NCBI RefSeq assembly: GCF_947494025.1
Contig: NZ_CANLTQ010000007.1
Coordinates: 62,001-126,000 of the forward strand
Source of the DNA: an uncultured Jannaschia sp.
Lineage (GTDB): Bacteria > Pseudomonadota > Alphaproteobacteria > Rhodobacterales > Rhodobacteraceae
Direction of reading: 5' to 3'
DNA length: 64,000 bases
A model generated the notes under the pieces. It was given only the letters and a program-made list of their open reading frames with translations. It did not search any database and had not been told where the DNA came from. Positions 24,557 to 32,817 of the stretch are shown here, piece after piece. Positions within the stretch are counted from its first letter, which is position 1. Each line of letters starts with the position of its first letter. The position numbers and the translations under genes were made by a program.

Positions 24557-25844
24557 CGGGCTCGGCGACAACGCCCTGGCGTCGTTGCCGTATCTCTTCG
24601 AGTTCTGGGCCCTTGAGCATCAGTTGCCGCCGGAAGGCAGCGACTGGCGCACCTGGGTCATCATGGGTGGTCGCGGCGCGGGTAAGACCCGCGCCGGGGC
24701 CGAATGGGTGCGGTCGAAGGTTGAGGGATCTCGACCGCTCCAAGCTGGGAGCGCGCGTCGCGTCGCCCTGGTCGGCGAAACCTACGAACAGGTTCGCGAC
24801 GTGATGATCGAAGGCGACAGCGGAATTCTCCGCTGCACGCCCTCGGATCGAAAACCCACGTGGAAGGCCGGCCAGCGCAAGTTGGTCTGGCCGAACGGGG
24901 CCGAGGCGCAGGCGTTCTCGGCCCACGATTTCGAAGCGCTTCGCGGGCCTCAGTTCGATGCAGCCTGGGTCGACGAGCTGGCCAAGTGGAAGAAGGCCGA
25001 GGAGGCCTGGGACATGTTGCAGTTCTGCCTGCGGCTTGGTGACAACCCGCAGGCGGTCGTCACGACGACGCCGAAGAACGTCCCGGTCCTGAAGGACATC
25101 CTCGAGCGGTCGAGCACCGTTTCGACTCACGCGCCGACGGAGGCGAACCGGGCGAACCTCGCCAAGGGGTTCCTTGCCGAGGTCATGGAGCGCTACGGCG
25201 GAACGCGGCTTGGGCGACAGGAACTCGAGGGCATTCTTCTCGAAGACATCGAGGGTGCGTTCTGGACCTCGGCGGTGCTCGACGCGCTTCGCACGAACGA
25301 CGTGCCGCGAAAGCTCGACCGCATCGTCATCGGTGTCGACCCGGCGGTCACCTCGTCGGGCATGTCGGACGAGACCGGCATCGTCGTTGTCGGCGCGATC
25401 ATGTCGGGCCCGCCGAAGGAGTGGCGCGCCTACGTACTCGAGGACGCCACCGTCTCGGCGTCCTCGCCGACCGAATGGGCCCAAGCGGTAGCGCGCGCCT
25501 ACGACCGATGGGGAGCGGACCGGGTCGTTGCCGAGGGTAACCAGGGCGGCGACATGATCGAGGCCGTCCTCCGCCAGGTTGCCCCGACGGTCAGCTACCG
25601 GAAGGTCACGGCCCGTCAGGCCAAAGGCGCTCGGGCCGAGCCGATCGCCGCGCTCTATGAACAGGGGCGGATCCGTCATCTCCGTGATCTCGGAACGCTC
25701 GAGGATCAGATGTGCCGGATGGCCGTCGGCGGCTATCGCGGGTCCGGCTCTCCGGACCGGGTGGATGCCTTGGTCTGGGCGCTCTGGGCGGTGATGCTCG
25801 ACCCGGACGCGCGAAAGGCCGGACCGAGCATCCGACAGCTTTGA
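24441..25844 (+). CDS. GTA g2, large terminase (packaging ATPase)
   Basis: A 467-residue terminase large subunit that pumps random host DNA into GTA heads. The Walker A motif GGRGAGKT lies at 76-83, the Walker B region is FDAAWVDELAKW, and the C-terminal nuclease domain begins with IVIGVDPAVTS and contains VAEGNQGGDMI. The ORF overlaps g1 by 116 bp; the ATG at 24441 sits directly after GGAGG, so a later start is possible, but no better-placed one is obvious. A stable hairpin follows before the portal gene. Confidence 0.95.
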   Translation: MPNVSNEAGTGSTSTPRGLRSKAVSIASAPLEIRQAFLDGLGDNALASLPYLFEFWALEHQLPPEGSDWRTWVIMGGRGAGKTRAGAEWVRSKVEGSRPLQAGSARRVALVGETYEQVRDVMIEGDSGILRCTPSDRKPTWKAGQRKLVWPNGAEAQAFSAHDFEALRGPQFDAAWVDELAKWKKAEEAWDMLQFCLRLGDNPQAVVTTTPKNVPVLKDILERSSTVSTHAPTEANRANLAKGFLAEVMERYGGTRLGRQELEGILLEDIEGAFWTSAVLDALRTNDVPRKLDRIVIGVDPAVTSSGMSDETGIVVVGAIMSGPPKEWRAYVLEDATVSASSPTEWAQAVARAYDRWGADRVVAEGNQGGDMIEAVLRQVAPTVSYRKVTARQAKGARAEPIAALYEQGRIRHLRDLGTLEDQMCRMAVGGYRGSGSPDRVDALVWALWAVMLDPDARKAGPSIRQL

Positions 25845-25851
25845 ATTCGCG

Positions 25852-25871
25852 AGGGGCCCTTCGGGGCCCTT
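25852..25871 (+). terminator. UUCG-tetraloop hairpin between GTA terminase and portal genes
   Basis: An 8-bp stem (25852-25859 with 25864-25871, one G-T pair) closes a TTCG tetraloop of the very stable C(UUCG)G type and is followed by TCG rather than a full T-tract. It starts eight bases after the terminase stop. It may act as a partial terminator or as an RNA-stability element that sets the head-gene ratio. Confidence 0.5.
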
Positions 25872-25899
25872 TCGATTGGCGATGACGGAAGGACGGGCG

Positions 25900-27048
25900 A
25901 TGTTCGGATTTGGACGCAAGGATGTCAGCGTGCCGGAGGTGAAAGCCTCGGCTACGGGTCGTGTTGCGGCGATGGGATTGTCGGGCCGTACGGTTTGGTC
26001 CCCACGCGACGCCGGCACGCTGACCCGTGTGGGGTTCACGGGGAACCCGGTCGGGTTCCGGGCGGTCAAGCTGATTGCCGAGGCCGCCGCCGCCGTTCCG
26101 ATCGTCTGCTCGGGTTCGGAAGGGCGATTGGAGACGCATCCGGTTCTCACGCTGCTTGCGCAGCCGAACGGTATGCAGGGGCGCGGGGAGTTCTTGGAGG
26201 CGCTTTTCGGGCAATTCCTGCTTTCGGGGAACGCCTATGTCGAGGCGGTCGGCGGCGACGGGCTTCCAGTGGAGCTTCATGTGCTTCGATCAGATCGCAT
26301 GTCGGTCGTCCCCGGGTCCGATGGTTGGCCAACTGCCTATGACTACACGGTTTCCGGTCGCAAGCATCGTTTCCTTGTCGGAGAGGTTTCGCCAATCCTG
26401 CACATTCGAGCGTTCCATCCCCAGGACGATCACTACGGGTTGTCCCCCATGCAGGCGGCGGCCGCAGCGATGGACGTCCATAACTCGGCGTCTCGCTGGA
26501 CGAAGAGCCTTCTCGACAACGCGGCGCGGCCGTCCGGTGCGATCGTCAATGCCGGAGACGAACTAACGCCGGAGCAATTTGATCGCTTGGCCGTCGAGAT
26601 CGAGACCCATCACCAAGGCGCGCGGAATGCCGGGCGCCCGATGCTTCTCGACGGGGGCCTAGACTGGAAACCCATGGGTTTCAGCCCGTCGGATATGGAG
26701 TTTCTCAAGACCAAGGAAGCCGCCGCGCGGGAGATTGCTATGGCCTTCGGCGTGCCGCCGATGATGCTCGGCATTCCCGGCGATGCGACCTACGCCAATT
26801 ATGTGGAGGCGAACCGGGCGTTTTACCGCCTGACTGTCCTGCCACTCGTGTCGAAGGTCTGCGAGGCAATGGCACATTGGCTCGGTCGGCACGGGGGCGA
26901 GCCGCTTTCCATGATGCCGGACCGTGATCGGGTCCCCGCGCTTCAGGCCGAACGCGATGCAGAATGGAAACGTATCGCGAACGCGGACTTCCTGACGCCG
27001 GACGAGAAGCGGCGAATGCTCGGGTTGCATCCTGTGGAGGCTGCATGA
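25900..27048 (+). CDS. GTA g3, HK97-family portal protein
   Basis: A 382-residue phage portal protein, the dodecameric ring through which DNA enters the head. Family blocks are FTGNPVGFRAVKLIAEAAA, GEFLEALFGQFLLSGNAYVE, HIRAFHPQDDHYGLSPMQAA and AFGVPPMMLGIPGDATYANY, followed by ANRAFYRLTVLPLV. The start at 25900 (MFGFGRK) has AAGGA six bases upstream; in-frame TTG/ATG codons upstream would only add a few residues. Its stop overlaps the g3.5 start by four bases. Confidence 0.95.
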   Translation: MFGFGRKDVSVPEVKASATGRVAAMGLSGRTVWSPRDAGTLTRVGFTGNPVGFRAVKLIAEAAAAVPIVCSGSEGRLETHPVLTLLAQPNGMQGRGEFLEALFGQFLLSGNAYVEAVGGDGLPVELHVLRSDRMSVVPGSDGWPTAYDYTVSGRKHRFLVGEVSPILHIRAFHPQDDHYGLSPMQAAAAAMDVHNSASRWTKSLLDNAARPSGAIVNAGDELTPEQFDRLAVEIETHHQGARNAGRPMLLDGGLDWKPMGFSPSDMEFLKTKEAAAREIAMAFGVPPMMLGIPGDATYANYVEANRAFYRLTVLPLVSKVCEAMAHWLGRHGGEPLSMMPDRDRVPALQAERDAEWKRIANADFLTPDEKRRMLGLHPVEAA

Positions 27049-27359
27049 ATGCGGATCGCCACAGCGTACTGAGGACCGGCGGATCGAAATACCTCTACGC
27101 GCCATTTCAAGACACCGAGGCGGCATTCCAGCGAACGGAGGATCGGTTGGCAAGCCTCGAACGGTTTGCAGCGCAGTTCGAAACGGATCGAGCGGTGAAT
27201 GAAGCGAAGCAGGTACAACTGGACGCCCGGTTCAACGGGATCGACAAACGCCTCGACCGGATCGACGCTCTCATTTCCAGGCTCGTCTGGTTGATCGTGG
27301 CAGCAATCATCGGCGGCTTCATGTCCTTCGTTCTCAAAGGACACCTCGTTGGCCTCTAG
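27045..27359 (+). CDS. GTA g3.5 homologue, small coiled-coil membrane protein
   Basis: A 104-residue protein: a heptad-like middle (TEAAFQRTEDRLASLERFAA, FNGIDKRLDRIDALISRL) and a single C-terminal transmembrane helix (LVWLIVAAIIGGFMSFVL). Its place between portal and prohead protease and its size match the small g3.5 gene of R. capsulatus GTA, whose function is unknown. It is coupled to the portal gene (ATGA overlap) with GGAGG upstream. It may anchor procapsid assembly at the membrane; that is speculation. Confidence 0.82.
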   Translation: MNADRHSVLRTGGSKYLYAPFQDTEAAFQRTEDRLASLERFAAQFETDRAVNEAKQVQLDARFNGIDKRLDRIDALISRLVWLIVAAIIGGFMSFVLKGHLVGL

Positions 27360-27417
27360 GTCGACGAAACTCGGTCGTGTTCGGGCGCCGCAGGCCCATC
27401 GTGAGGAGCCAATCAAC

Positions 27418-27945
27418 ATGAAGATCGAACACAAGTTCGCCCGCGGGGATATGCCCGTGCGGCTCGACGACGGTGTGCGTATCGCAGGTTACGCCTCCTG
27501 GTTCGGCATCGAAGACAACGGTCGCGATATCGTGGATCACGGTGCCTATTGTGACAGCCTCGCGCGCAGCAGTGCAGAGGGACGGTCAATTAAGATGCTT
27601 TGGCAGCACGACCCTGTGCAGGTTATCGGCGTCTGGGACGAGGTCTGGGAGGATGCCCGGGGGCTGTACGTCAAGGGGCGGCTCCTTCCGGGGGTTGCCC
27701 GTGCGCGCGAAGCCGCCGAGCTCATCGAAGCCGGCGCGCTCGATGGATTGTCGATTGGGTACACCGTTCGCCGGGCCATGAAGGACGACCAGGGGCGAAG
27801 ACACCTGAAAGAACTGGAGCTTTGGGAGGTGTCGCTCGTGACCTTTCCGATGCTGTCAAACGCACGCGTTGGAGCGAAAGCCGACCCGATGCGTCAATTA
27901 GCGCGACTGATCTCGGACGCGCGTCTCGACTTGGCGCGCGACTGA
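27418..27945 (+). CDS. GTA g4, HK97-family prohead protease
   Basis: A 175-residue U35/HK97-type serine protease that matures the capsid. The catalytic His64 lies in MLWQHDP and Ser112 in LDGLSIGY, at the normal spacing; IAGYASWFG and LWEVSLVTFPM are typical strands. GAGGAG precedes the ATG at 27418; an in-frame TTG at 27349 would overlap g3.5 and is less likely. The capsid gene follows, 30 bp later. Confidence 0.93.
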   Translation: MKIEHKFARGDMPVRLDDGVRIAGYASWFGIEDNGRDIVDHGAYCDSLARSSAEGRSIKMLWQHDPVQVIGVWDEVWEDARGLYVKGRLLPGVARAREAAELIEAGALDGLSIGYTVRRAMKDDQGRRHLKELELWEVSLVTFPMLSNARVGAKADPMRQLARLISDARLDLARD

Positions 27946-27975
27946 CGCGGCCGCAATCTAACGAAGGAGTTCCCG

Positions 27976-29121
27976 ATGAGCCATGACGGCGTCGAGGAGG
28001 TTTCGGAAGCACTGGCAGGTCTCGTCAGCGACCTAAAGGGCTTCCGCCGAGAAATCACGCAGAAGATTCAGAGACAGGAAGAGCGCCTTAACATGAACTA
28101 CAAGAGTCATCGTCCCCAGCTTGCGACGACCAACGAGGCCTTCGTACCGCATCACAAGGCAATGGACGACTATCTTCGCTCGGGCGACGATGACGGTCTT
28201 CGTTCCTTGGTGTTAGAGGGAAAATCGCTCAACACGGCGGTCAGCGCGGAAGGTGGTTATCTCGTTGATCCGCAGACGGCCGAGACTGTGAAGTCGGTTC
28301 TTATCTCTTCGGCGTCCGTGCGTTCGATTGCTACCGTCGTTAATGTTGAAGCGACGTCCTATGACGTTCTCGTCGACCATACTGATACCGGCGCCGGCTG
28401 GGCGACCGAGACGGCAACAGTCGGCGTGACGGAGACTCCGCTTTTCGATCGTATCTCGATCCCCCTCCATGAACTTTCTGCGATGCCGAAGGCCTCTCAG
28501 CGGCTTTTAGACGACGCCGCGTTCGACATCGAAAGCTGGCTCGCCGGGAGGATAGCGGACAAGTTCGCGACAGCCGAGGCAGCTGCTTTCATTGTCGGGG
28601 ACGGGATCGACAAGCCAACAGGGTTTTTGAGCTACCCGAATGTTGCAGAGCAAAGCTGGATTTGGGGCTCTCTGGGCTATGTCGCCACCGGCTCGAGCGG
28701 CGATTTCGACGAGAACCGCCCGGCAGATTCGATTGTGGATCTCGTATATGCCTTGGGCGCAAAGTACCGCGCGAATGCAAGCTTCGTAATGAACTCGAAA
28801 ACTGCCGGGGCGGTTCGCAAGATGAAGGACGCGGACGGGCGTTTTCTCTGGAGCGATAGCCTCGCCGCCGGGCAGCCGGCCCAATTGATGGGATACCCGG
28901 TCTTGATTGCGGAGGACATGCCAGACATCGGGGTCGATACGACGGCGATCGCCTTCGGCGATTTCGGAGCCGGATATACGATTGCCGAACGTCCGGACCT
29001 CCGCGTTCTCCGCGATCCTTTTAGCGCCAAGCCGCACGTTCTCTTCTATGCGACAAAACGCATCGGCGGTGATGTCACAGACTTCGCGGCGATCAAGCTG
29101 CTAAAGTTCACGATCGCCTAA
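27976..29121 (+). CDS. GTA g5, HK97-family major capsid protein
   Basis: A 381-residue HK97-fold capsid protein. An N-terminal helical scaffold-like segment (about residues 1-100, with LKGFRREITQKIQRQEERL) is expected to be removed by the prohead protease. The body shows LNTAVSAEGGYLVDPQTAET, SASVRSIATVVNVEATSYD, the E-loop/spine region around LHELSAMPKASQRLLDDAAF, and the A-domain DGRFLWSDSLAAGQPAQLMG. The GC content is still fairly high, in contrast to the genes that follow. Confidence 0.95.
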   Translation: MSHDGVEEVSEALAGLVSDLKGFRREITQKIQRQEERLNMNYKSHRPQLATTNEAFVPHHKAMDDYLRSGDDDGLRSLVLEGKSLNTAVSAEGGYLVDPQTAETVKSVLISSASVRSIATVVNVEATSYDVLVDHTDTGAGWATETATVGVTETPLFDRISIPLHELSAMPKASQRLLDDAAFDIESWLAGRIADKFATAEAAAFIVGDGIDKPTGFLSYPNVAEQSWIWGSLGYVATGSSGDFDENRPADSIVDLVYALGAKYRANASFVMNSKTAGAVRKMKDADGRFLWSDSLAAGQPAQLMGYPVLIAEDMPDIGVDTTAIAFGDFGAGYTIAERPDLRVLRDPFSAKPHVLFYATKRIGGDVTDFAAIKLLKFTIA

Positions 29122-29162
29122 CAGAATCAGAAAAGACCGCTGCGAAACGGCGATCTTCGGCA

Positions 29163-29246
29163 TGCCCATGCCGGTGGGGCGGCATGGGCAGGACGGGGCC
29201 GGTGGCTTCGGGCCTGGTCCGCACGCGATGCGTGCCGGTCCCGTCC
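29163..29246 (+). other. Structured intercistronic RNA region between GTA capsid and g6
   Basis: A 155-bp gap follows the capsid gene, unlike the overlapping spacing elsewhere in the cluster. It contains a perfect 10-bp hairpin (29163-29172 with 29181-29190), then an outer 7-bp stem (29191-29197 with 29240-29246) enclosing a 6-bp hairpin GCACGC-GAT-GCGTGC (29221-29235). It ends about 30 bp before the g6 start. It could stabilise the capsid mRNA or act as processing site or partial terminator. Confidence 0.5.
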
Positions 29247-29276
29247 GATAAAAATCATAGGACTGTGGAGAAGCTC

Positions 29277-29831
29277 ATGTCGATGACGGTGATCGATTCA
29301 CAAGGGATCGCGGACGAATCGCTACCGGTTGCAGAACTGGCTGCACAAATGAGGCTTGCCGATCAGTATGAGACTGTTTCGGGGCAGGCATCGCGTCTTC
29401 GCTTACGGATACGCGCTGCCATTGGTGCTGTCGAACGTCGTCTGGGAAAAGTGTTGATCCGACGCGAGTTCACTCTGGCCGGCGAAGTCGGAGGTGGAAT
29501 GCGAATTCCCCTCCCGATTGCACCAGTCGAGTCGATCATCACGGTTTCCGCAGCTCGAGCCGGCGTTCTCTTCGCGCTCGGGGAAGCGAGGGTACTGGCG
29601 GACGCACATCGCCCGGTCGCCCTCATGAACCGTCCAGTTAACGACGGAGAATGGGTGAGAATGACCGTACAAGCGGGATACGGCGACTGGCCCGATATCC
29701 CCGAGGCGCTGCGTCAGGCCGTCCTTCTGATGGCCGAAGTGCTCGATGCCGGTGCAGGACCAGGGCTCATTCCACTCGCTGAAACTTTGGTGGCTCCCTT
29801 CCGCGACATTCGCGTTGGCGGGACCGCATGA
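29277..29831 (+). CDS. GTA g6, head-tail connector protein
   Basis: A 184-residue protein of the phage gp6/YqbG-like head-tail connector family: helical N-terminus (VAELAAQMRLADQYE), RLRIRAAIGAVERRLGKVL, then a beta part (FTLAGEVGGGMRIPLPIAPV) and VQAGYGDWPDIPEALRQAVL, which is the family hallmark. It matches R. capsulatus GTA g6, the adaptor below the portal. GGAG six bases before the ATG supports 29277. It overlaps g7 by four bases. Confidence 0.88.
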   Translation: MSMTVIDSQGIADESLPVAELAAQMRLADQYETVSGQASRLRLRIRAAIGAVERRLGKVLIRREFTLAGEVGGGMRIPLPIAPVESIITVSAARAGVLFALGEARVLADAHRPVALMNRPVNDGEWVRMTVQAGYGDWPDIPEALRQAVLLMAEVLDAGAGPGLIPLAETLVAPFRDIRVGGTA

Positions 29832-30169
29832 CGGGCCGTGCCTTCGACCGACGACTGACCCTTCAGACTTCGCGGCGAACCGCGGATGACGCAGGAGGTT
29901 TCGGTCGTGAATGGGTTGAACAAGGCGCATTCTGGGGAAACGTTAAAATGCGTTCCGGCGATCTCAAGCATACGGAGTTCGGCCGTATGCGTAGGCTACG
30001 AGTTCGGATCGGTACGCATGCGATTCCGGATGGTCATCCTATGCGACCCGCCCCCGGGGATCGACTGATTGACGGAAGGCGAACCTACGAGATCCAAGCC
30101 GTCCACGACGATAACCGGCATTCGCTCGTTATTCTGGCGGAGGAAGTTCCTCCGGGAGAAACGGTATGA
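29828..30169 (+). CDS. GTA g7, head closure/head-tail adaptor
   Basis: A 113-residue small beta protein of the SPP1 gp16-type head-closure family, seen in FDRRLTLQTSRRTADDAGGF and DGHPMRPAPGDRLIDGRRTY with the closing strand LVILAEEVPPG. The position between connector and tail terminator matches g7 of R. capsulatus GTA. It overlaps both neighbours by four bases (ATGA), so the three genes are translationally coupled. Confidence 0.87.
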   Translation: MTGRAFDRRLTLQTSRRTADDAGGFGREWVEQGAFWGNVKMRSGDLKHTEFGRMRRLRVRIGTHAIPDGHPMRPAPGDRLIDGRRTYEIQAVHDDNRHSLVILAEEVPPGETV

Positions 30170-30618
30170 CGTACGCGATAAGCGAGGCACTACAGCTCGC
30201 AGTTTATCAAAACTTGGCTACCAATCCAGTCATCGCGCAGTTGACGGGGGGGGCGATATTCGACTCAGTTCCGGATCCGGCACCCGATCTATTTATTGCA
30301 ATGGGACCGGAAAAAGTTCGCAGCCGTGCTGATAGTTACGGTGCAAGCGTCATCCACGAATTTCGCGTAAGTATCGTAACCCGGCGCCAGGGGTTTCGCG
30401 CCGCGAAGGCGATGGCGGCTAAGGTCTCCGACAGTTTGATAGAAGCGGAATTCTCGCTGTCGCGGGGAACGCTCGTTTCCCTCAGCTTTCTCCGCGCCGA
30501 GGCCAAACGGGACGAGGGTGAGGGAACGCGACGTATCGATCTGTGGTTTCGAGCTCGGCTCGACGATCGCGATTCCGATAACATGCAAGGAGCAATCAAT
30601 GGCCGTACAGGCAGGTAA
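30166..30618 (+). CDS. GTA g8, tail completion/terminator protein (DUF3168)
   Basis: A 150-residue DUF3168-type tail completion protein, which caps the tail tube toward the head. Recognisable parts are the N-terminal helix YAISEALQLAVYQNL, GAIFDSVPDPAPDLFIAMGP, the core HEFRVSIVTRRQGF and LSFLRAEAKRDEGEGTRRID. Codon use becomes AT-richer here. It overlaps g7 by four bases and ends 20 bp into g9. Confidence 0.88.
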   Translation: MTYAISEALQLAVYQNLATNPVIAQLTGGAIFDSVPDPAPDLFIAMGPEKVRSRADSYGASVIHEFRVSIVTRRQGFRAAKAMAAKVSDSLIEAEFSLSRGTLVSLSFLRAEAKRDEGEGTRRIDLWFRARLDDRDSDNMQGAINGRTGR

Positions 30619-31012
30619 AGACCTTCTACTTAAGGTCGATACGGATTTGACCGGGACCTTCGTTACTTTTGCCGGGCTTCGTACGACCCGTTTGACACTC
30701 AACGCCGGATCAATAGATGTAACTACAATCGAAAGCACAGGCGGTTGGCGAGAGTTGCTCGGCGGCGGCGGCGTTAAAACCGCCCAGATTGCTGGATCAG
30801 GAGTTTTCCGCGATGCGGCAACCGACGCACGTGCCCGGCAAATATTCTTCGATGGGGAACTTCCTAGATTTCAAGTCATAATCCCGGATTTTGGGATTAT
30901 CGAAGGACGATTTCAGATAACATCGATTGAATATAGTGGCGGTCACGATAGCGAAGCTACCTACGAATTATCATTGGCTTCAGCCAGTGAACTCAAGTTC
31001 ACGTCAATTTGA
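30599..31012 (+). CDS. GTA g9, major tail (tube) protein
   Basis: A 137-residue tail tube protein. The N-terminus MAVQAGKDLLLKVDTD and GLRTTRLTLNAGSIDVT are typical of the GTA/phage major tail proteins, followed by the beta-rich ESTGGWRELLGGGGVKTAQI and the C-terminal FQITSIEYSGGHDSEATYEL. AGGAG lies seven bases before the ATG at 30599. An upstream in-frame start inside g8 is unlikely. Stop and g10 start share one base. Confidence 0.92.
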   Translation: MAVQAGKDLLLKVDTDLTGTFVTFAGLRTTRLTLNAGSIDVTTIESTGGWRELLGGGGVKTAQIAGSGVFRDAATDARARQIFFDGELPRFQVIIPDFGIIEGRFQITSIEYSGGHDSEATYELSLASASELKFTSI

Positions 31013-31335
31013 TGCTTGAAGGGAACCCATTCACTGGCGAAGTCACAATCGTTTTGAACGGTGAGCGCCAAATTCTGAAACTGACGCTTGGATCTCTGGC
31101 GGAACTCGAAGCGGCGATCGCCGAGGACTCTCTTGTTTCGCTTATCGAGAGGTTCGAGGCAGGAAGATTCACTACTAAAGATGTTATTCGGCTCCTGCTA
31201 GCAGGTTTGAGAGGCGGCGGCTGGCAAGGAACAGGACGAAAACTGCTCGACGCCGACATCGAAGGCGGGATGCCACAGGCGATCCGCGTCGCGGCCCTTC
31301 TCCTGACCCGCTCTTTCGCTATGCCCGTCACGTGA
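31012..31335 (+). CDS. GTA g10, gene transfer agent family protein (tail assembly chaperone)
   Basis: A 107-residue protein of the GTA gp10 / tail assembly chaperone family. It begins with a small beta hairpin (FTGEVTIVLNGERQILKLTL) and continues as helices (LAELEAAIAEDSLVSLIERF, TTKDVIRLLLAGLRGGGW). In long-tailed phages the tail tube gene is followed by two chaperone reading frames; here these are g10 and g10.1. It overlaps g9 by one base and g10.1 by four. Confidence 0.85.
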   Translation: MLEGNPFTGEVTIVLNGERQILKLTLGSLAELEAAIAEDSLVSLIERFEAGRFTTKDVIRLLLAGLRGGGWQGTGRKLLDADIEGGMPQAIRVAALLLTRSFAMPVT

Positions 31336-31526
31336 AGGAGCGTTTCGACTGGCATACCCTCATGGCCGCAGGTATGCGCGGACTAAATCTGAGACCAACA
31401 GAGTTCTGGGCGTTAACACCTGCGGAACTGGCGTTCCTGCTTGGTCAAAGACAAGGCACCCATGTTCTAAACCGCGATGGTCTCGAAGCGCTTCAGCGGC
31501 GCTTTCCAGACATTAAAGGTAACTGA
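31332..31526 (+). CDS. GTA g10.1, small tail assembly chaperone
   Basis: A 64-residue protein with GTG start overlapping the g10 stop (GTGA). It matches the short phage tail chaperone family common in GTAs (DWHTLMAAGMRGLNLRPTEF, LTPAELAFLLG). In phages the second chaperone segment is often made by frameshift; here the GTG start gives a separate product. Directly followed by the tape measure gene. Confidence 0.85.
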   Translation: MKERFDWHTLMAAGMRGLNLRPTEFWALTPAELAFLLGQRQGTHVLNRDGLEALQRRFPDIKGN

Positions 31527-31527
31527 A

Positions 31528-32178
31528 TTGACTTACAACGAAGACTTCGACGAACTCGGCGAGAAAATAGAAGTTCTCGAAAGTCATCTTGGCGGAATCG
31601 AATCCTTCGTTTCACGTTTCGCGCAGGAGCTTGGTTCTCTCGAGGGACAGTTGCGACAGACTCAGAAAGAGACGCAGGGATTAACGAGAGCGTTCGGAAC
31701 GTCACTCAAACAGGCTATGGATGGCGTTGCCACTGATGGGATAAAGTTATCGGATTCGCTAAGCGCGCTTACGCGCTCGTTGTTGAACGCTACATACAAT
31801 GCTGCAACGAAGCCTGTAACACTCGCCGCCAGTTCAGCGGTTACAGAAGGCTTTGGCTCGCTCTTCCCGTTCGCTTCTGGAGGAAGTTTCACGCAAGGAC
31901 GCGTGTTGCCATTTGCAAAGGGTGACATCGTCGGCTCGCCGACAGTCTTTCAGATGAGGGGCGGGGCCGGTTTGATGGGGGAGGCTGGACCCGAAGCTGT
32001 GATGCCACTTACTCGAGGAACTGACGGACGCTTAGGCGTCCAAGCCTCAGGTTCGGCTGCGCCCATTTCCGTGCAAATGCACATTTCGACCCCCGACGCC
32101 CAGAGTTTCCGAAGGTCGCGAACCCAGATCGCTGCGGAGATGTCACGAGCTCTCTCCCACGGGGCAAGAAATCGATAG
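31528..32178 (+). CDS. GTA g11, tail tape measure protein
   Basis: A 216-residue tape measure protein, short as in the R. capsulatus GTA, whose tail is also short. The N-terminal half is coiled coil (EKIEVLESHLGGIESFVSRF, LGSLEGQLRQTQKETQ), and the C-terminal part carries the Gly-rich motif common to tape measure ends (PFASGGSFTQGRVLPFAKGD, MRGGAGLMGEAGPEAVMPL). The likely start is TTG at 31528, one base after the g10.1 stop, with AAAGG upstream; an upstream GTG would overlap g10.1. Confidence 0.87.
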   Translation: MTYNEDFDELGEKIEVLESHLGGIESFVSRFAQELGSLEGQLRQTQKETQGLTRAFGTSLKQAMDGVATDGIKLSDSLSALTRSLLNATYNAATKPVTLAASSAVTEGFGSLFPFASGGSFTQGRVLPFAKGDIVGSPTVFQMRGGAGLMGEAGPEAVMPLTRGTDGRLGVQASGSAAPISVQMHISTPDAQSFRRSRTQIAAEMSRALSHGARNR

Positions 32179-32187
32179 GGCAAGAAA

Positions 32188-32817
32188 ATGGCGTTCCACG
32201 AAGTTAGATTTCCTACCCGTCTATCGTATGGATCGGTGGGCGGGCCTACCAGACATACTGAAATCGTTACGCTCGCGAACGGCTTCGAAGAGCGAAATAC
32301 TCCCTGGGAGCATTCCCGTCGGCGTTATAATGCCGGGTTCGGGTTGCGTTCACTTGAAGACATCAACGAGATTGTATCGTTCTTCGAAGCACGGCGGGGG
32401 CAGCTTTACGGTTTTAGATGGAAGGATTGGCTAGACTACAAAAGTTGTGATCCAAATGGTAAGGTTTCCACGCGAGATCAACTTATAGGGAAAGGAAATG
32501 GTAAGTTGATGTCGTTTCAGATTATAAAGGCGTATTCCTCTGGTGAGGAAACCTACGAACGTCGGATATCTAAGATCGTCGCCGGAACGATTTGCCTGGC
32601 AATCGACGGAGTGAATCTTTCAGCGTCTGAGTATGACACGGACATCGTAAATGGTGTAGTGAGCTTAAGGACCGCCCCTGAGATCGGAGCGAAGATTACC
32701 GCGGGATACGAATTCGATGTACCGGCTCGGTTCGATACGGACCAGATACTTAGTTCCATTTCAAGCATACAGGGCGGCGATATTCCGGACATCCCGGTGG
32801 TGGAGCTAAGAGTATGA
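32188..32817 (+). CDS. GTA g12, distal tail protein (DUF2460)
   Basis: A 209-residue DUF2460 protein. The family motif AFHEVRFPTRLSYGSVGGP at the N-terminus and RRYNAGFGLRSLEDINEIVS, FFEARRGQLYGFRWKDWLDY in the middle are clear. In R. capsulatus GTA g12 forms the distal tail ring that links tube and baseplate hub. The third codon positions are AT-rich compared with housekeeping genes in this window. Overlaps g13 by four bases. Confidence 0.92.
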   Translation: MAFHEVRFPTRLSYGSVGGPTRHTEIVTLANGFEERNTPWEHSRRRYNAGFGLRSLEDINEIVSFFEARRGQLYGFRWKDWLDYKSCDPNGKVSTRDQLIGKGNGKLMSFQIIKAYSSGEETYERRISKIVAGTICLAIDGVNLSASEYDTDIVNGVVSLRTAPEIGAKITAGYEFDVPARFDTDQILSSISSIQGGDIPDIPVVELRV

